From: Pontibacter populi
GTDB lineage: Bacteria; Bacteroidota; Bacteroidia; Cytophagales; Hymenobacteraceae
Reading direction: 5' to 3'
Assembly (NCBI RefSeq): GCF_019336435.1
Contig: NZ_JAHWXQ010000001.1
Span: forward strand, 868,001 to 932,000
Length of the DNA: 64,000 nt
Below the pieces are notes generated by a model that had not been told where the DNA came from, did not search any database, and worked only from the letters and a program-made list of their open reading frames with translations. Below, piece by piece: positions 45,094 to 53,351 of the stretch (position 1 is the first letter of the stretch; the number at the start of each line of letters is the position of its first letter). Position numbers and translations under genes: made by a program.

Positions 45094-45117
45094 TAAAAAT
45101 CTAATCTTAAATTATCA

Positions 45118-46074
45118 ATGTTATCTAAAATCAAATTCCTGTTGCCGGTAGTAGCTGGTGCCCTGATGGTACAAGCTTGCAACAAAAACAACGACGAGTT
45201 TTATACATCAGCCGATGGTCTGACTTATAAGATCTTTGAAAAAAACGATAAAGGCGAATACGCAAACAAAGGTGAAGTTAACGCTGCTGACAGCACCGGC
45301 GCTAAAATAGGCCAGGTAGTTACCTTCCATTGGGCTATCAAAAATGCGGAAGACTCTACTTTTGCTGATACCCGTACACAAGGTCCTAAAATGCCTATCG
45401 TGTTGCCATTAATGCAACCAACTATGAAGGGCGGCCTTGAGAATGCACTTTCTATGATGTCTCCGGGCGATAGCGGTGTGTTCAAGATCAACGCTGATAC
45501 ACTTTTCGCTAAAACATTTGGTCAGCCGTTGCCTCCGTTCATTAAGCCAGGTTCGCAGCTAACCTTCTTCATCAACATGGAGAAAGTACAGTCTAAAGCT
45601 GATGCAGAAGCAGATTATGCTAAAATGATGGAAGAGCAGATGCAGAAAGCTCGCGCTAATGCAGAGCAGCAGCTAAAAACTGACGATACCAAGATTCAGG
45701 CGTATATTAAAGAAAACAACCTGCAGAACGTTAAGAAAACAGATTCTGGTGTGTATTATGTAGTTACTAAAGAAGGTAAAGGCCCGCAGGCTAAAGCCGG
45801 AAACGAAGTAGCAGTACACTACAAAGGTTCTTTCCTGGATGGTAAGGAGTTCGAATCTTCGCGCAACAACCCAACCGGCGAGCCTTTTAAATTTACGCTT
45901 GGCCAGCAAATGGTAATTAAAGGTTGGGATGATGCTATTGTAAACCTGAAAGAAGGTAGCGAAGCAATTTTACTTATTCCTTCTCCGTTAGCTTATGGCG
46001 ACCAGGATCGTGGTCCTAGCATGCCTGCTAACTCTATCCTGCGCTTCGATGTGGAGCTGATGGATGTAAAATAA
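45118..46074 (+). CDS. FKBP-type peptidyl-prolyl isomerase lipoprotein, two-domain
   Basis: 318 residues. The lipobox MVQAC gives Cys21. An N-terminal FKBP-like domain (about 35-160, IGQVVTFHWAIKNAEDSTF) seems degenerate, a helical linker rich in Ala/Glu/Gln (164-200) follows, and a standard FKBP domain (about 205-318) reads GNEVAVHYKGSFLDGKEFES, MVIKGWDDAIVNLKEGSEA, LLIPSPLAYGDQ and ILRFDVELMDV. It should assist folding in the periplasm or at the outer membrane. It lies between the DHH and the second FKBP gene in an operon. Confidence 0.93.
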   Translation: MLSKIKFLLPVVAGALMVQACNKNNDEFYTSADGLTYKIFEKNDKGEYANKGEVNAADSTGAKIGQVVTFHWAIKNAEDSTFADTRTQGPKMPIVLPLMQPTMKGGLENALSMMSPGDSGVFKINADTLFAKTFGQPLPPFIKPGSQLTFFINMEKVQSKADAEADYAKMMEEQMQKARANAEQQLKTDDTKIQAYIKENNLQNVKKTDSGVYYVVTKEGKGPQAKAGNEVAVHYKGSFLDGKEFESSRNNPTGEPFKFTLGQQMVIKGWDDAIVNLKEGSEAILLIPSPLAYGDQDRGPSMPANSILRFDVELMDVK

Positions 46075-46101
46075 TCTGTTGAATAATATTACCGTTAAGC
46101 T

Positions 46102-46656
46102 ATGACCTTACTAACCCTTAAAAACAAATTCCTTAAAGGCAACGGCCTGCTTCAGAGCCTGCTTTTAGTAGTTACCATCTTCTCTCTTACATCCTGCGCC
46201 GAAGACGAAACAGATCAGTTCTTTTTTGATGAGGAAGCGCAGAAAGTGAAAGATGAAGCAGCTATCCGCAAGTACTTCCGCGATAATGCCGTGGATACAA
46301 CTGCAGTAGTGCGCACCCAGAGTGGCTTATACTACCTGGAGGAAACTAAAGGAGAGGGTGCAGAGATCAAGCAAGGCGATACGATTGAAGCGCATTACAT
46401 TGGCCGCTACACCAACAATTTGATTTTTGATTCTTCATACAACAGAGGCGATGCATTTGTATTTACTGTGAAAGAATCTGACCAGACAAGCGCTGGTGTA
46501 ATTAAAGGCTGGGTTGAAGGCTTACAGTTAATGCGTGTTGGCGGCGAAGGTTTCTTATATATTCCGTCGCATCTGGCTTATGGCCCTTTCGGCAACGGAA
46601 GTGTACCACCAAGTGCCGTGCTTGTATTCGAGATAAAGGTCTTGCGCAAATTGTAG
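46102..46656 (+). CDS. FKBP-type peptidyl-prolyl isomerase lipoprotein (GldI-like)
   Basis: 184 residues with lipobox SLTSC (Cys32). The single FKBP domain (about 85-184) reads GDTIEAHYIGRYTNNLIFDS, GVIKGWVEGLQLMRVGGEGF, YIPSHLAYGPFGNG, VLVFEIKVLRKL. Its length and lipoprotein nature resemble GldI, a gliding-motility/T9SS lipoprotein; with PorZ close by this is possible, but it could equally be a general folding factor. It ends at a perfect terminator. Confidence 0.9.
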   Translation: MTLLTLKNKFLKGNGLLQSLLLVVTIFSLTSCAEDETDQFFFDEEAQKVKDEAAIRKYFRDNAVDTTAVVRTQSGLYYLEETKGEGAEIKQGDTIEAHYIGRYTNNLIFDSSYNRGDAFVFTVKESDQTSAGVIKGWVEGLQLMRVGGEGFLYIPSHLAYGPFGNGSVPPSAVLVFEIKVLRKL

Positions 46657-46671
46657 CTTAACTATAGTTCT

Positions 46672-46713
46672 AAAGCAGAAAGGGCGATACAAATGTATCG
46701 CCCTTTCTGCTTT
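46672..46713. terminator. Bidirectional terminator between the FKBP and recO operons
   Basis: A perfect 19-bp stem (46672-46690 with 46695-46713; AAAGCAGAAAGGGCGATAC and complement) around the loop AAAT. It is placed between convergent genes and can end both transcripts. Confidence 0.92.
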
Positions 46714-46724
46714 ATAGTTGTGTG

Positions 46725-47438
46725 TTACTCTGCCAGCACTTCCGAGAGTATACTTAATGATTTGATCTCGCCGAGTTTATCTACGTGTAACTGGTAATAG
46801 CGCACCAGCACAGCCAGCAGTTCCCGTCTTACGCGCCCGTTTGGTATAGTTGCCCGGGCAGCATCGTGCAGCAGCATGTCAAAATACTCTTCGTAAGCCT
46901 GCAATGCCAATACGGTTGGCGCCGATGTGGCCGACTGGGCATTCGCTGAAAAAGCCACCTGCTCTACGATCTCTTTACCCGACGTGGGCCCAAAGCCTAA
47001 ATGGTGGCTCAGCTGCAACAGAAAAACCAGGTGAAAATTTTCAAAGTTTTCTTCTATTTCATCGAACGCAACTATAGCCTGATACAGGAAATGAAACAGC
47101 GCCGGGTTCTCTTCTTCCTCTTTAACTGTTCTGGAAACAACTTCTGACAAAAACAGGAGCATACTGCTCTTTCGGATATCGAACGGGATACTGGAGAACG
47201 GATAAGCGCATTTATATTCTGAAATGCGGGTAAGGCCACCTTTATGGGAGGTGTACACTACCATATCGAGCAGCGTAAACGGCTGGAATAAGGCAATCCG
47301 AGAGCCCTTTCCTTTTGTCCGGACGCTATTCACGATATAGGATTGCACACCCAACTGCTCGGTGTAGACACGCGCAATAATAGACGTTTCCCGGTACTTA
47401 ATAAAGTTGAGCACTATGCCCCTTGTCTTGATCAGCAT
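46725..47438 (-). CDS. recO: DNA repair protein RecO
   Basis: 237 residues. The N-terminal OB-fold has the typical start LIKTRGIVLNFIKYRETSII and VYTEQLGVQSYIVNSVR; the C-terminal helical domain follows without the Zn Cys cluster of some orthologues. RecO loads RecA onto SSB-coated gaps with RecR. Its ATG follows the porZ stop with no gap (TAAATG), so it is translated from the same message, the last gene of tdk-porZ-recO, ending at a strong bidirectional terminator. Confidence 0.93.
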   Translation of the reverse strand: MLIKTRGIVLNFIKYRETSIIARVYTEQLGVQSYIVNSVRTKGKGSRIALFQPFTLLDMVVYTSHKGGLTRISEYKCAYPFSSIPFDIRKSSMLLFLSEVVSRTVKEEEENPALFHFLYQAIVAFDEIEENFENFHLVFLLQLSHHLGFGPTSGKEIVEQVAFSANAQSATSAPTVLALQAYEEYFDMLLHDAARATIPNGRVRRELLAVLVRYYQLHVDKLGEIKSLSILSEVLAE

Positions 47439-49706
47439 TTACTGCAGTACGGCTATTTTAGAGATACAGGTTTGCTTGCCATCGGCATCGGAACTGAGTA
47501 CCAGGTACACGCCGGCTTTTGCCCGGTTACCGTTATAGTCGCGCACGTTCCAGGTGGCGGTTCCGCCGGTGGCTATAGTTTTGTATACGAGCGCGCCACT
47601 GATATCTGTAATGTGCACTTCGGCGTTATTAGGCAGATTTGATATAGCTACCAACCCCGTAAAATTTTTCTTTACCGGATTCGGGAAAACGATAGCGCAA
47701 TCTGGGGTGCCTTCGGTTATAGTTGCACCAGCCCGGTAAGAGGCAATGCCTGCAGCCGTAGCCACAAACACATTTCCCGTTTTATTCTCTACAGCCACGC
47801 TATGTACTACATTTGATGGCAACGGACTGTTTGTAGTTGTAAAATGGTGTATTAGTTCATCGCCATCCGGCCCGAAAAGCCATAATCCGTTATCAGTGCC
47901 AATCCATTTGCGGTTAGCGCCATCTATAGCTATGCTCAATACACGTTGCCCGTCCAGTAAAGGTCTTCTGTCTATGATCGGTAAATGGGCATCGTAGGGC
48001 TGCGACTCAAAAACGCTGAACGGATTATAAAATACGGCCACGCCTTTGTCAGTTCCCACCCAGATATCACCGTTCGCATCTTTTGTTAAACTATAAACCA
48101 CCCCACCCGGCAAATTACCGGCTCCTGTTCCTGTTCTTAGCCTTCTAACGCGTTGCTGCTTTTCATCATAAACTATAATTCCGACGTTATATTCTTTGTC
48201 TCCGGTCAGCCATTTATAACCGTTATCATCAATCAGAATCTGCTCTATAGTTGTGCCGTCTGCCACAGGCTGCAAACTATAGCCACGCATCTCCCCATCC
48301 GGAGAAAGACTAAAAACTGATGGCACCATAGCTCTCCGGCTTGGGTTTACGAACCAGATAGTTCCGTCTGCATCACGGGCTAAACTTGTAACCGGCGTAT
48401 TTTCAGGATTGGCAAGCGAACTTTGCAGCGGACTGTTGGTACTGTTATAGATTGTATATTTTTTCCCGTCCCACACTATAAGTCCGTTCTTAAGCGAGGC
48501 CAGGTATAGTGTGTTTGTTGCCGCATCGTACACGCCATCCACTATGTCCTGCACTTCATCCGGGAAAGTGGTATCTATAAAGCTGTTGTAGCTCTGCCAA
48601 CTATAGTTCTCAAAAATGCTGAAGCCATTTGTGTTGGCAGTCGGGTTATAGTTCTCGTTATAGTTGCCGCCAAAGGCAAAGAGTTTTCCGGCTTCGGTTT
48701 TCAGTTTAAAAGCATCGCCGGCGTACGGTCCGCTGGGTGTAAATACTTGTGCTGGGCCGCCAACTATAGTTTTCTGCACCAATCCGGCACGCGCATCAGC
48801 CACCCACACTATAGTGCCATCAACTACAGCATCCTTCGGGGATTGTATAAACGGGTCAGAAAGTTCAGTTATAGTTTGGGTTTTGCTTAGCAGGAGTACT
48901 TTATCGGGTGTGGTTATAGTCAGGTACTCTGTAGTTGACTGAAGTGACTGAACAGGTTGAGCTATAGTTGTCGACTGCCAGGTATTACCGTTAAGTTTAT
49001 AAAGCCCGGCTGATGTGCCTGCATACACGACATCGTTAAAAGTAACGATAGAGGTTATAGTTTGCGGCAGGCCATTGCTAACCCGTAGCCAGTTCCGGAA
49101 ATCCTGCAGGTTAGGGCCGTTAAGTTTGCCAACTATAACGCCCTTGCTGGTTGCCAGGAACAGGTTATCGTTGTGTATCGTTGAAGCCAGGATGTTGAGC
49201 TGCTCACCATTCGGATCAAGGTTACTATACGTATCGCGGATTTCTTTTTTAGCGATATCCAGCACTACTACCCCAAAAGTTGTAGCCAGGTAAGCTGTGC
49301 GGTTAAGGGTAAAGATGTGGTTTATCTTCTTTTCGCCGGGCAGGTTCTTTCGGAAAATATCGCTGATGGTATGGAAGGTATTGCCTTGCAGTAAGTCTAC
49401 ATAGGTATTGTTGTAGGCCAGTACAAGTGTCTGGCTCGGGTTGTCGTACCCAATAGCACTGATCTGTTGCTCCCGCAGGCCATCGGATTTAGTAATGGCT
49501 TTGGTGGTGTTGAATGCCTTGTCGTAATAAAACAGGCCCTGCTCTGCTACAACGTAAACTTTATCCCCGGCTACAGTTACGGCCTTGCCCTGGCGGTACG
49601 GCACATGTAACTGCCACGCTCCTACCGGCACCTGCGCCAAGCTTGCATACGCCTGCAGCACGCCGAAAAGCAGCAACAGCAAACGTATGGCGGTGTACAG
49701 GCGCAT
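47439..49706 (-). CDS. porZ: PorZ-like beta-propeller protein of the type IX secretion system
   Basis: 755 residues: a signal peptide (MRLYTAIRLLLLLFGVLQA), two seven-bladed propeller halves with two-component-regulator-like blades (for example DNGYKWLTGDKEYNVGIIVY, ANGDIWVGTDKGVAVFYNP, ANRKWIGTDNGLWLFGPDG), and a C-terminal sorting-type domain (CAIVFPNPVKKNFTGLVAIS ... AGVYLVLSSDADG). This is the architecture of PorZ, the surface component of the T9SS attachment complex that helps the sortase PorU; the adjacent recO is, as I recall, a common neighbour. The gene is dense in AACTATA motifs. Other propeller lipoproteins could look similar, so the name is probable, not certain. Confidence 0.8.
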   Translation of the reverse strand: MRLYTAIRLLLLLFGVLQAYASLAQVPVGAWQLHVPYRQGKAVTVAGDKVYVVAEQGLFYYDKAFNTTKAITKSDGLREQQISAIGYDNPSQTLVLAYNNTYVDLLQGNTFHTISDIFRKNLPGEKKINHIFTLNRTAYLATTFGVVVLDIAKKEIRDTYSNLDPNGEQLNILASTIHNDNLFLATSKGVIVGKLNGPNLQDFRNWLRVSNGLPQTITSIVTFNDVVYAGTSAGLYKLNGNTWQSTTIAQPVQSLQSTTEYLTITTPDKVLLLSKTQTITELSDPFIQSPKDAVVDGTIVWVADARAGLVQKTIVGGPAQVFTPSGPYAGDAFKLKTEAGKLFAFGGNYNENYNPTANTNGFSIFENYSWQSYNSFIDTTFPDEVQDIVDGVYDAATNTLYLASLKNGLIVWDGKKYTIYNSTNSPLQSSLANPENTPVTSLARDADGTIWFVNPSRRAMVPSVFSLSPDGEMRGYSLQPVADGTTIEQILIDDNGYKWLTGDKEYNVGIIVYDEKQQRVRRLRTGTGAGNLPGGVVYSLTKDANGDIWVGTDKGVAVFYNPFSVFESQPYDAHLPIIDRRPLLDGQRVLSIAIDGANRKWIGTDNGLWLFGPDGDELIHHFTTTNSPLPSNVVHSVAVENKTGNVFVATAAGIASYRAGATITEGTPDCAIVFPNPVKKNFTGLVAISNLPNNAEVHITDISGALVYKTIATGGTATWNVRDYNGNRAKAGVYLVLSSDADGKQTCISKIAVLQ

Positions 49707-49716
49707 CGGCTATAGT

Positions 49717-50310
49717 TTATTTCTTGTTTTTGAGACCTTCCTGGAAGCAATGACGGCAGCGGGCTTCGTACGAATCGGTTTCGCCTAGCAATACCTGCTG
49801 CTCCGAAGCAGCGCTGCGGTACGAATAGGTAGCAATATCACCGCACTGCACACAAATAGCGTGTACTTTGGTTACATATTCAGCAACGGCCATCAGCGCA
49901 GGCATCGGGCCAAAAGGGTTACCCAGGTAGTCCATATCCAGGCCGGCGGCAATTACACGCACGCCGCTGTTAGCCAGTTTTACACACACCTCAGCCAGAC
50001 CATCATCAAAAAACTGAGCTTCATCAATACCAACCACATCGCAGCTGCCACCCAAAAGCAACATATCCTGGGCAAAATCTATCGGTGTAGAGCGTATGGC
50101 ATTGGCGTTATGCGACACCACATCTTCGTCGTGGTAGCGTTTGTCCAGAGCGGGTTTAAAAATTTCTACATTCTGCTTCGCGATCTTGGCACGGTTCAGC
50201 CTGCGGATAAGTTCTTCCGTCTTCCCCGAAAACATTGACCCGCAGATCACTTCTATCCATCCTCTTTTAACTGTGTGGCCTGCGCCGCCAACGCGTGGTT
50301 CTATAAACAT
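49717..50310 (-). CDS. tdk: Thymidine kinase
   Basis: It phosphorylates thymidine in the salvage pathway. 197 residues of the type II family: Walker A GSMFSGKT (24-31), [12 protein letters not shown] with the catalytic Glu, the lasso region, and a structural zinc site Cys153-x2-Cys156 and Cys185-x2-Cys188 (CVQC and CRHC). It is the first gene of an operon with porZ (10-bp gap) and recO. The linking of nucleotide salvage to a secretion protein is probably only positional. Confidence 0.95.
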   Translation of the reverse strand: MFIEPRVGGAGHTVKRGWIEVICGSMFSGKTEELIRRLNRAKIAKQNVEIFKPALDKRYHDEDVVSHNANAIRSTPIDFAQDMLLLGGSCDVVGIDEAQFFDDGLAEVCVKLANSGVRVIAAGLDMDYLGNPFGPMPALMAVAEYVTKVHAICVQCGDIATYSYRSAASEQQVLLGETDSYEARCRHCFQEGLKNKK

Positions 50311-50422
50311 GGTAATTGCTGATTGCTGAATTGCTGGTTGTTAAATTGTTGGATGGTTAAATGCGGTTGCTTGTTGAATCTGCTATAGTATAAGATGCAA
50401 AATATTACGTCTCTACATCATT

Positions 50423-50452
50423 TAAACTTTCTAACGTCTAACCTTCTAACTA
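50423..50452. repeat. AACTTTCTAAC-family repeat strand
   Basis: AAACTTTCTAACGTCTAACCTTCTAACT is the same type of sequence as the inverted repeat at 40984-41072. It lies directly after the ferredoxin stop on the minus strand. Confidence 0.55.
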
Positions 50453-50766
50453 TAAATCATATGTGGCAGCTTGGTTTGCTCCGGAACTTTGCCGGTAACA
50501 TTGCCACCTTGTAACATACACTGGCAGGTAAGTCGTTCGTTATCTTTCAGGCGGCCGTTGTTGCGGTAGCGTTGCTCAGCGGGACTTAGTTCGCCGAGGT
50601 GCTCCATTCCGTCTAACACAATGATACGGCAGGTAGTGCAGCGGCCTTTTGTACCGCAGGCATGCATCCAGTCTATGCCGCCTGCCTGTATGGCCTTAAA
50701 TAAGGTCTGACCTTCGTCAACCGCCACATGGCGCTGATTCAGGTTTTGCACAATCAAATCCGGCAT
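50446..50766 (-). CDS. 2Fe-2S ferredoxin
   Basis: 106 residues of the plant/adrenodoxin-type fold. The cluster ligands are Cys37, Cys43, Cys46 (CGTKGRCTTC) and Cys81 (LTCQC). It is a soluble electron carrier; the partner is not known from the context. The gene is divergent from the conserved protein at 50803 with only about 36 bp between starts. Confidence 0.92.
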   Translation of the reverse strand: MPDLIVQNLNQRHVAVDEGQTLFKAIQAGGIDWMHACGTKGRCTTCRIIVLDGMEHLGELSPAEQRYRNNGRLKDNERLTCQCMLQGGNVTGKVPEQTKLPHMIYS

Positions 50767-50802
50767 GTTACCTTTATACTTCAGAGAAGAAAGCTACTCC
50801 CA

Positions 50803-51900
50803 ATGGAAGACAAATATAATCAATTACACCTTGAGCGTTACAGCAAAGAGCTGGCAAATGTATTGTGCGATAGTCATTTTGCCTCGCATGATACTATAAA
50901 TGGACCACAACTACTTCATTTTGTACCAGTTAAGCAAGTCAATCTTTTTGTAATTAAGGAACTGCTCCTGAAATGGAACCAGGAGATGGCCAACCTGCGC
51001 AGTCCGTACTTTGATTTTGAGAACGAAGATGTAAAAGAAGCGCTGCTTAATTTTATGAATGTGCTCTCGCGCAAAATAAAAATGAAGCGTGATGCCTTTG
51101 AGCCACTTTTACAAAAAGCTGTTTACGACACCTTCCTTGTTGTACTGGCCCCTTCGGTAACCCTCGAAGATAAGTTTCTGCGCGTACAAGAAGAGATCAC
51201 TTTACCAAAACTGCAGGAGAATCTGAAGTATATTGATTTGAACAAATCGCTTTTTGCAGGCTTTATCGAGACACTTTCGTCAAGCAGCCGCGACCGCGAC
51301 TATATCGTAAGCCGTTTTAAACTATACCTGAACGCACACCAGGGCGAGCGCACAACTATAGAACACCTGGCAGGTCAGTTTAATGCATTGTTGCCGCTAA
51401 GCGCTGAGGAACTGGTTAAGCCAAATGCAGCTCCTGCCCCATCGCCGGAGGCCAAACCAACACCGGCAGCGCCAGTTGAGGAAGTAGACATAGTGGCTCC
51501 TATAGATATGGCACAGCGCGAAGCAAGTATTGTAATGCCTGTAGTTCCTAAGCCAGCAGACCATAACCTGAACGAGCGTTTTAAAGCTGCCGAGCGGCCA
51601 ACTCTGAACGAGAACTTTAAGAAAGCTACTTCTGCTTCGCTGGCCGATGCGCACACCAACCAGAAAATAGACTCGCTGAAGAATGCGATCTCTATAAACC
51701 AGCGTTTCAGTTTTATAAACGAGCTTTTTGAAGGTGATAACCTGACCTATTACCAGGCAATACAATCGCTGGATGCGATGACAGACCCTGACCAGGCCAA
51801 CCGTTTTGTAACCCACGACCTGGCCGGCAAATACGACTGGAGCAAAAAGCAGGACCACGTAAACAAACTGCTTCGCCTGATAGAGCGCAAGTTTGCGTAA
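50803..51900 (+). CDS. Conserved protein of unknown function with central Pro/Ala linker
   Basis: 365 residues from the ATG at 50803; an in-frame ATG at 50728 would lie inside the divergent ferredoxin gene and is rejected. The N-terminal domain (about 1-195) is helical and charged (NFMNVLSRKIKMKRDAFEPL, TLEDKFLRVQEEITLPKL). A Pro/Ala-rich linker (about 210-240, APAPSPEAKPTPAAP) leads to a C-terminal part with two related stretches (LNERFKAAERPTLNENFKKA), then SINQRFSFINELFEGDN and DWSKKQDHVNKLLRLIER. I recognise it only as a type of protein conserved in Bacteroidota. It ends at a strong terminator. Confidence 0.85.
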   Translation: MEDKYNQLHLERYSKELANVLCDSHFASHDTINGPQLLHFVPVKQVNLFVIKELLLKWNQEMANLRSPYFDFENEDVKEALLNFMNVLSRKIKMKRDAFEPLLQKAVYDTFLVVLAPSVTLEDKFLRVQEEITLPKLQENLKYIDLNKSLFAGFIETLSSSSRDRDYIVSRFKLYLNAHQGERTTIEHLAGQFNALLPLSAEELVKPNAAPAPSPEAKPTPAAPVEEVDIVAPIDMAQREASIVMPVVPKPADHNLNERFKAAERPTLNENFKKATSASLADAHTNQKIDSLKNAISINQRFSFINELFEGDNLTYYQAIQSLDAMTDPDQANRFVTHDLAGKYDWSKKQDHVNKLLRLIERKFA

Positions 51901-51920
51901 CCAAACTATAGCAACTAACG

Positions 51921-51952
51921 AAAAAGCTCATACCTGAACGTATGAGCTTTTT
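51921..51952 (+). terminator. Terminator after the conserved protein gene
   Basis: AAAAAGCTCATAC (51921-51933) pairs with GTATGAGCTTTTT (51940-51952), loop CTGAAC, with a T-run after it. Confidence 0.93.
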
Positions 51953-52189
51953 TTGGCCACAACGGATTTAACAAACCACAGTACGCCAGGTAGGTATAGC
52001 CGAGCCTGAAAAACTTATTTATTCTGGCGTTGGCAGGTATTGCAAATAATAATCCGAAGTGCTAATTATGCATTTACTTTGCTTCCGGATTCGTAGTTTA
52101 AAATCAAACATTAACCTAAAAACCGGAAATATCTGACACAAAGAGAACGTTAGCCCGTACTATCAACTTTAAAACTTTTATTATTAGCC

Positions 52190-52573
52190 ATGAGAGACGA
52201 TTTAGATTTCGACGAGGATTTCAGCTACAGTGATTTCGACGATGAGGAGGATGATGATTTAGGAATAACGTTTGAGGAAGATCTGTACCTCATGATACGG
52301 GAGAAACTCCGCGATACTGTGCAGGAATTTAAAGGCCAGCACCCAATGCTTAAGAAACTCGAAAATGCGATTAGCAATTTCAGGGTGAATGCCAAAAATA
52401 CAGATGACTCCAAGTTTTACCCGTTGGCAGCCAAATTACTGAGCGATCACATTAAACCGCTTACAGCAGAATCTGAAGAGATTGAAGAAATATACAACAA
52501 CCTTCAAACAGACATTGCCCGCTTTAAGAACCAGCGCGCACATGGCCACGAAGGCGAGTTTTATTTATCATAA
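52190..52573 (+). CDS. Small acidic protein of unknown function
   Basis: 127 residues. The first 30 are almost entirely Asp/Glu/Phe/Ser (DDLDFDEDFSYSDFDDEEDD), followed by a helical domain (EDLYLMIREKLRDTVQEFKG ... EEIEEIYNNLQTDIARFKNQ). No family was recognised. Such acidic tails often mimic nucleic acid or bind basic proteins; that is speculation. It stands alone with its own terminator. Confidence 0.82.
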   Translation: MRDDLDFDEDFSYSDFDDEEDDDLGITFEEDLYLMIREKLRDTVQEFKGQHPMLKKLENAISNFRVNAKNTDDSKFYPLAAKLLSDHIKPLTAESEEIEEIYNNLQTDIARFKNQRAHGHEGEFYLS

Positions 52574-52596
52574 ACGACTATAGATCATAACTATAA

Positions 52597-52626
52597 AAGC
52601 CACTCCTGTTAATTTGGGAGTGGCTT
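52597..52626 (+). terminator. Terminator after the acidic protein gene
   Basis: AAGCCACTCC (52597-52606) pairs with GGAGTGGCTT (52617-52626), 10-nt loop, followed by T-rich sequence. Confidence 0.85.
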
Positions 52627-52653
52627 CTTTGTTTTTACATTTCGTGCTGCCGC

Positions 52654-52714
52654 GAGTTTGCAACTCGACTAGGCCAGAGGCCCAACTATAGTAAGTCACG
52701 AGCGAGGACGCTCG
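52654..52714. repeat. Two short hairpin repeats (GAGTTTGCAACTC and CGAGCGAGGACGCTCG)
   Basis: GAGTT-tgc-AACTC (52654-52666) and CGAGCG-agga-CGCTCG (52699-52714) form small perfect hairpins between the acidic protein gene and pncA. GTTGAGTT...AACTCAAC and CAAGTT...AACTTG at 56666-56712 are of the same type. Confidence 0.6.
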
Positions 52715-52731
52715 CGCCATATTTCTGACTA

Positions 52732-53349
52732 CTACATCTTCAGCAATATCTTTTTGGCCTGGGCAATTTGTCCGCCTTTGCTTAGCAGGTGTTCTTTTTT
52801 GAGTTCAAAGCTGATAGCATCAATCGGTCGACTCGCATCTTCTATCAGCGTGGTTTTAAACCCAAGTTCCAGTCCGTCTAAGGCAGTAAAGTAAACACAA
52901 TAGTCGCTGGCAAGGCCGCACACCCAGATATCGGTTACGCCGCGGCCTTTCAGATAAGCACCCAGACCTGTTGCCTTGCGATGCCCGTTGTCATAGAACC
53001 CACTGTAACTGTCAATATCCGTTTCCATCCCTTTTCGGAAGATGGCTTCCACGTGGTTCATATGCAGGTCCGGAGAGAAGTCGGCACCGGGAGTCCCCTG
53101 TATGCAATGGTCCGGCCATAGTACCTGCTCCAAACCTTCTAAGTCTATCGTTTCAAATGTGTTTTTACCTTCGTGCGCGGATGCAAAGCTTTTGTGCCCT
53201 GCCGGGTGCCAGTCCTGCGTAGCAACCACCAGATCAACATACTGCTGCAGTTCGTTTATCAGCGGAATAATTTCATCTCCGTTAGGTACAGCCAGTGCGC
53301 CACCAGGTAAAAAATCGTGCTGAACATCAACTATAATCAGTGCTTTCAT
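52732..53349 (-). CDS. pncA: Nicotinamidase
   Basis: It hydrolyses nicotinamide to nicotinate and ammonia. 205 residues of the isochorismatase-like fold: catalytic Asp8 (VDVQHDF), Lys106 (FRKGMETD) and Cys151 (SDYC), and the metal site Asp46, His48, His52 (QDWHPAGH). It lies 2 bp after pncB, so the two steps of NAD salvage, nicotinamide to nicotinate and nicotinate to its mononucleotide, are made from one message. Confidence 0.96.
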   Translation of the reverse strand: MKALIIVDVQHDFLPGGALAVPNGDEIIPLINELQQYVDLVVATQDWHPAGHKSFASAHEGKNTFETIDLEGLEQVLWPDHCIQGTPGADFSPDLHMNHVEAIFRKGMETDIDSYSGFYDNGHRKATGLGAYLKGRGVTDIWVCGLASDYCVYFTALDGLELGFKTTLIEDASRPIDAISFELKKEHLLSKGGQIAQAKKILLKM

Positions 53350-53351
53350 AG

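Noticed and set aside
50728..50802. Upstream ATG for the conserved protein at 50803
   Set aside because: It lies inside the divergent ferredoxin gene; the ATG at 50803 gives a more natural N-terminus.
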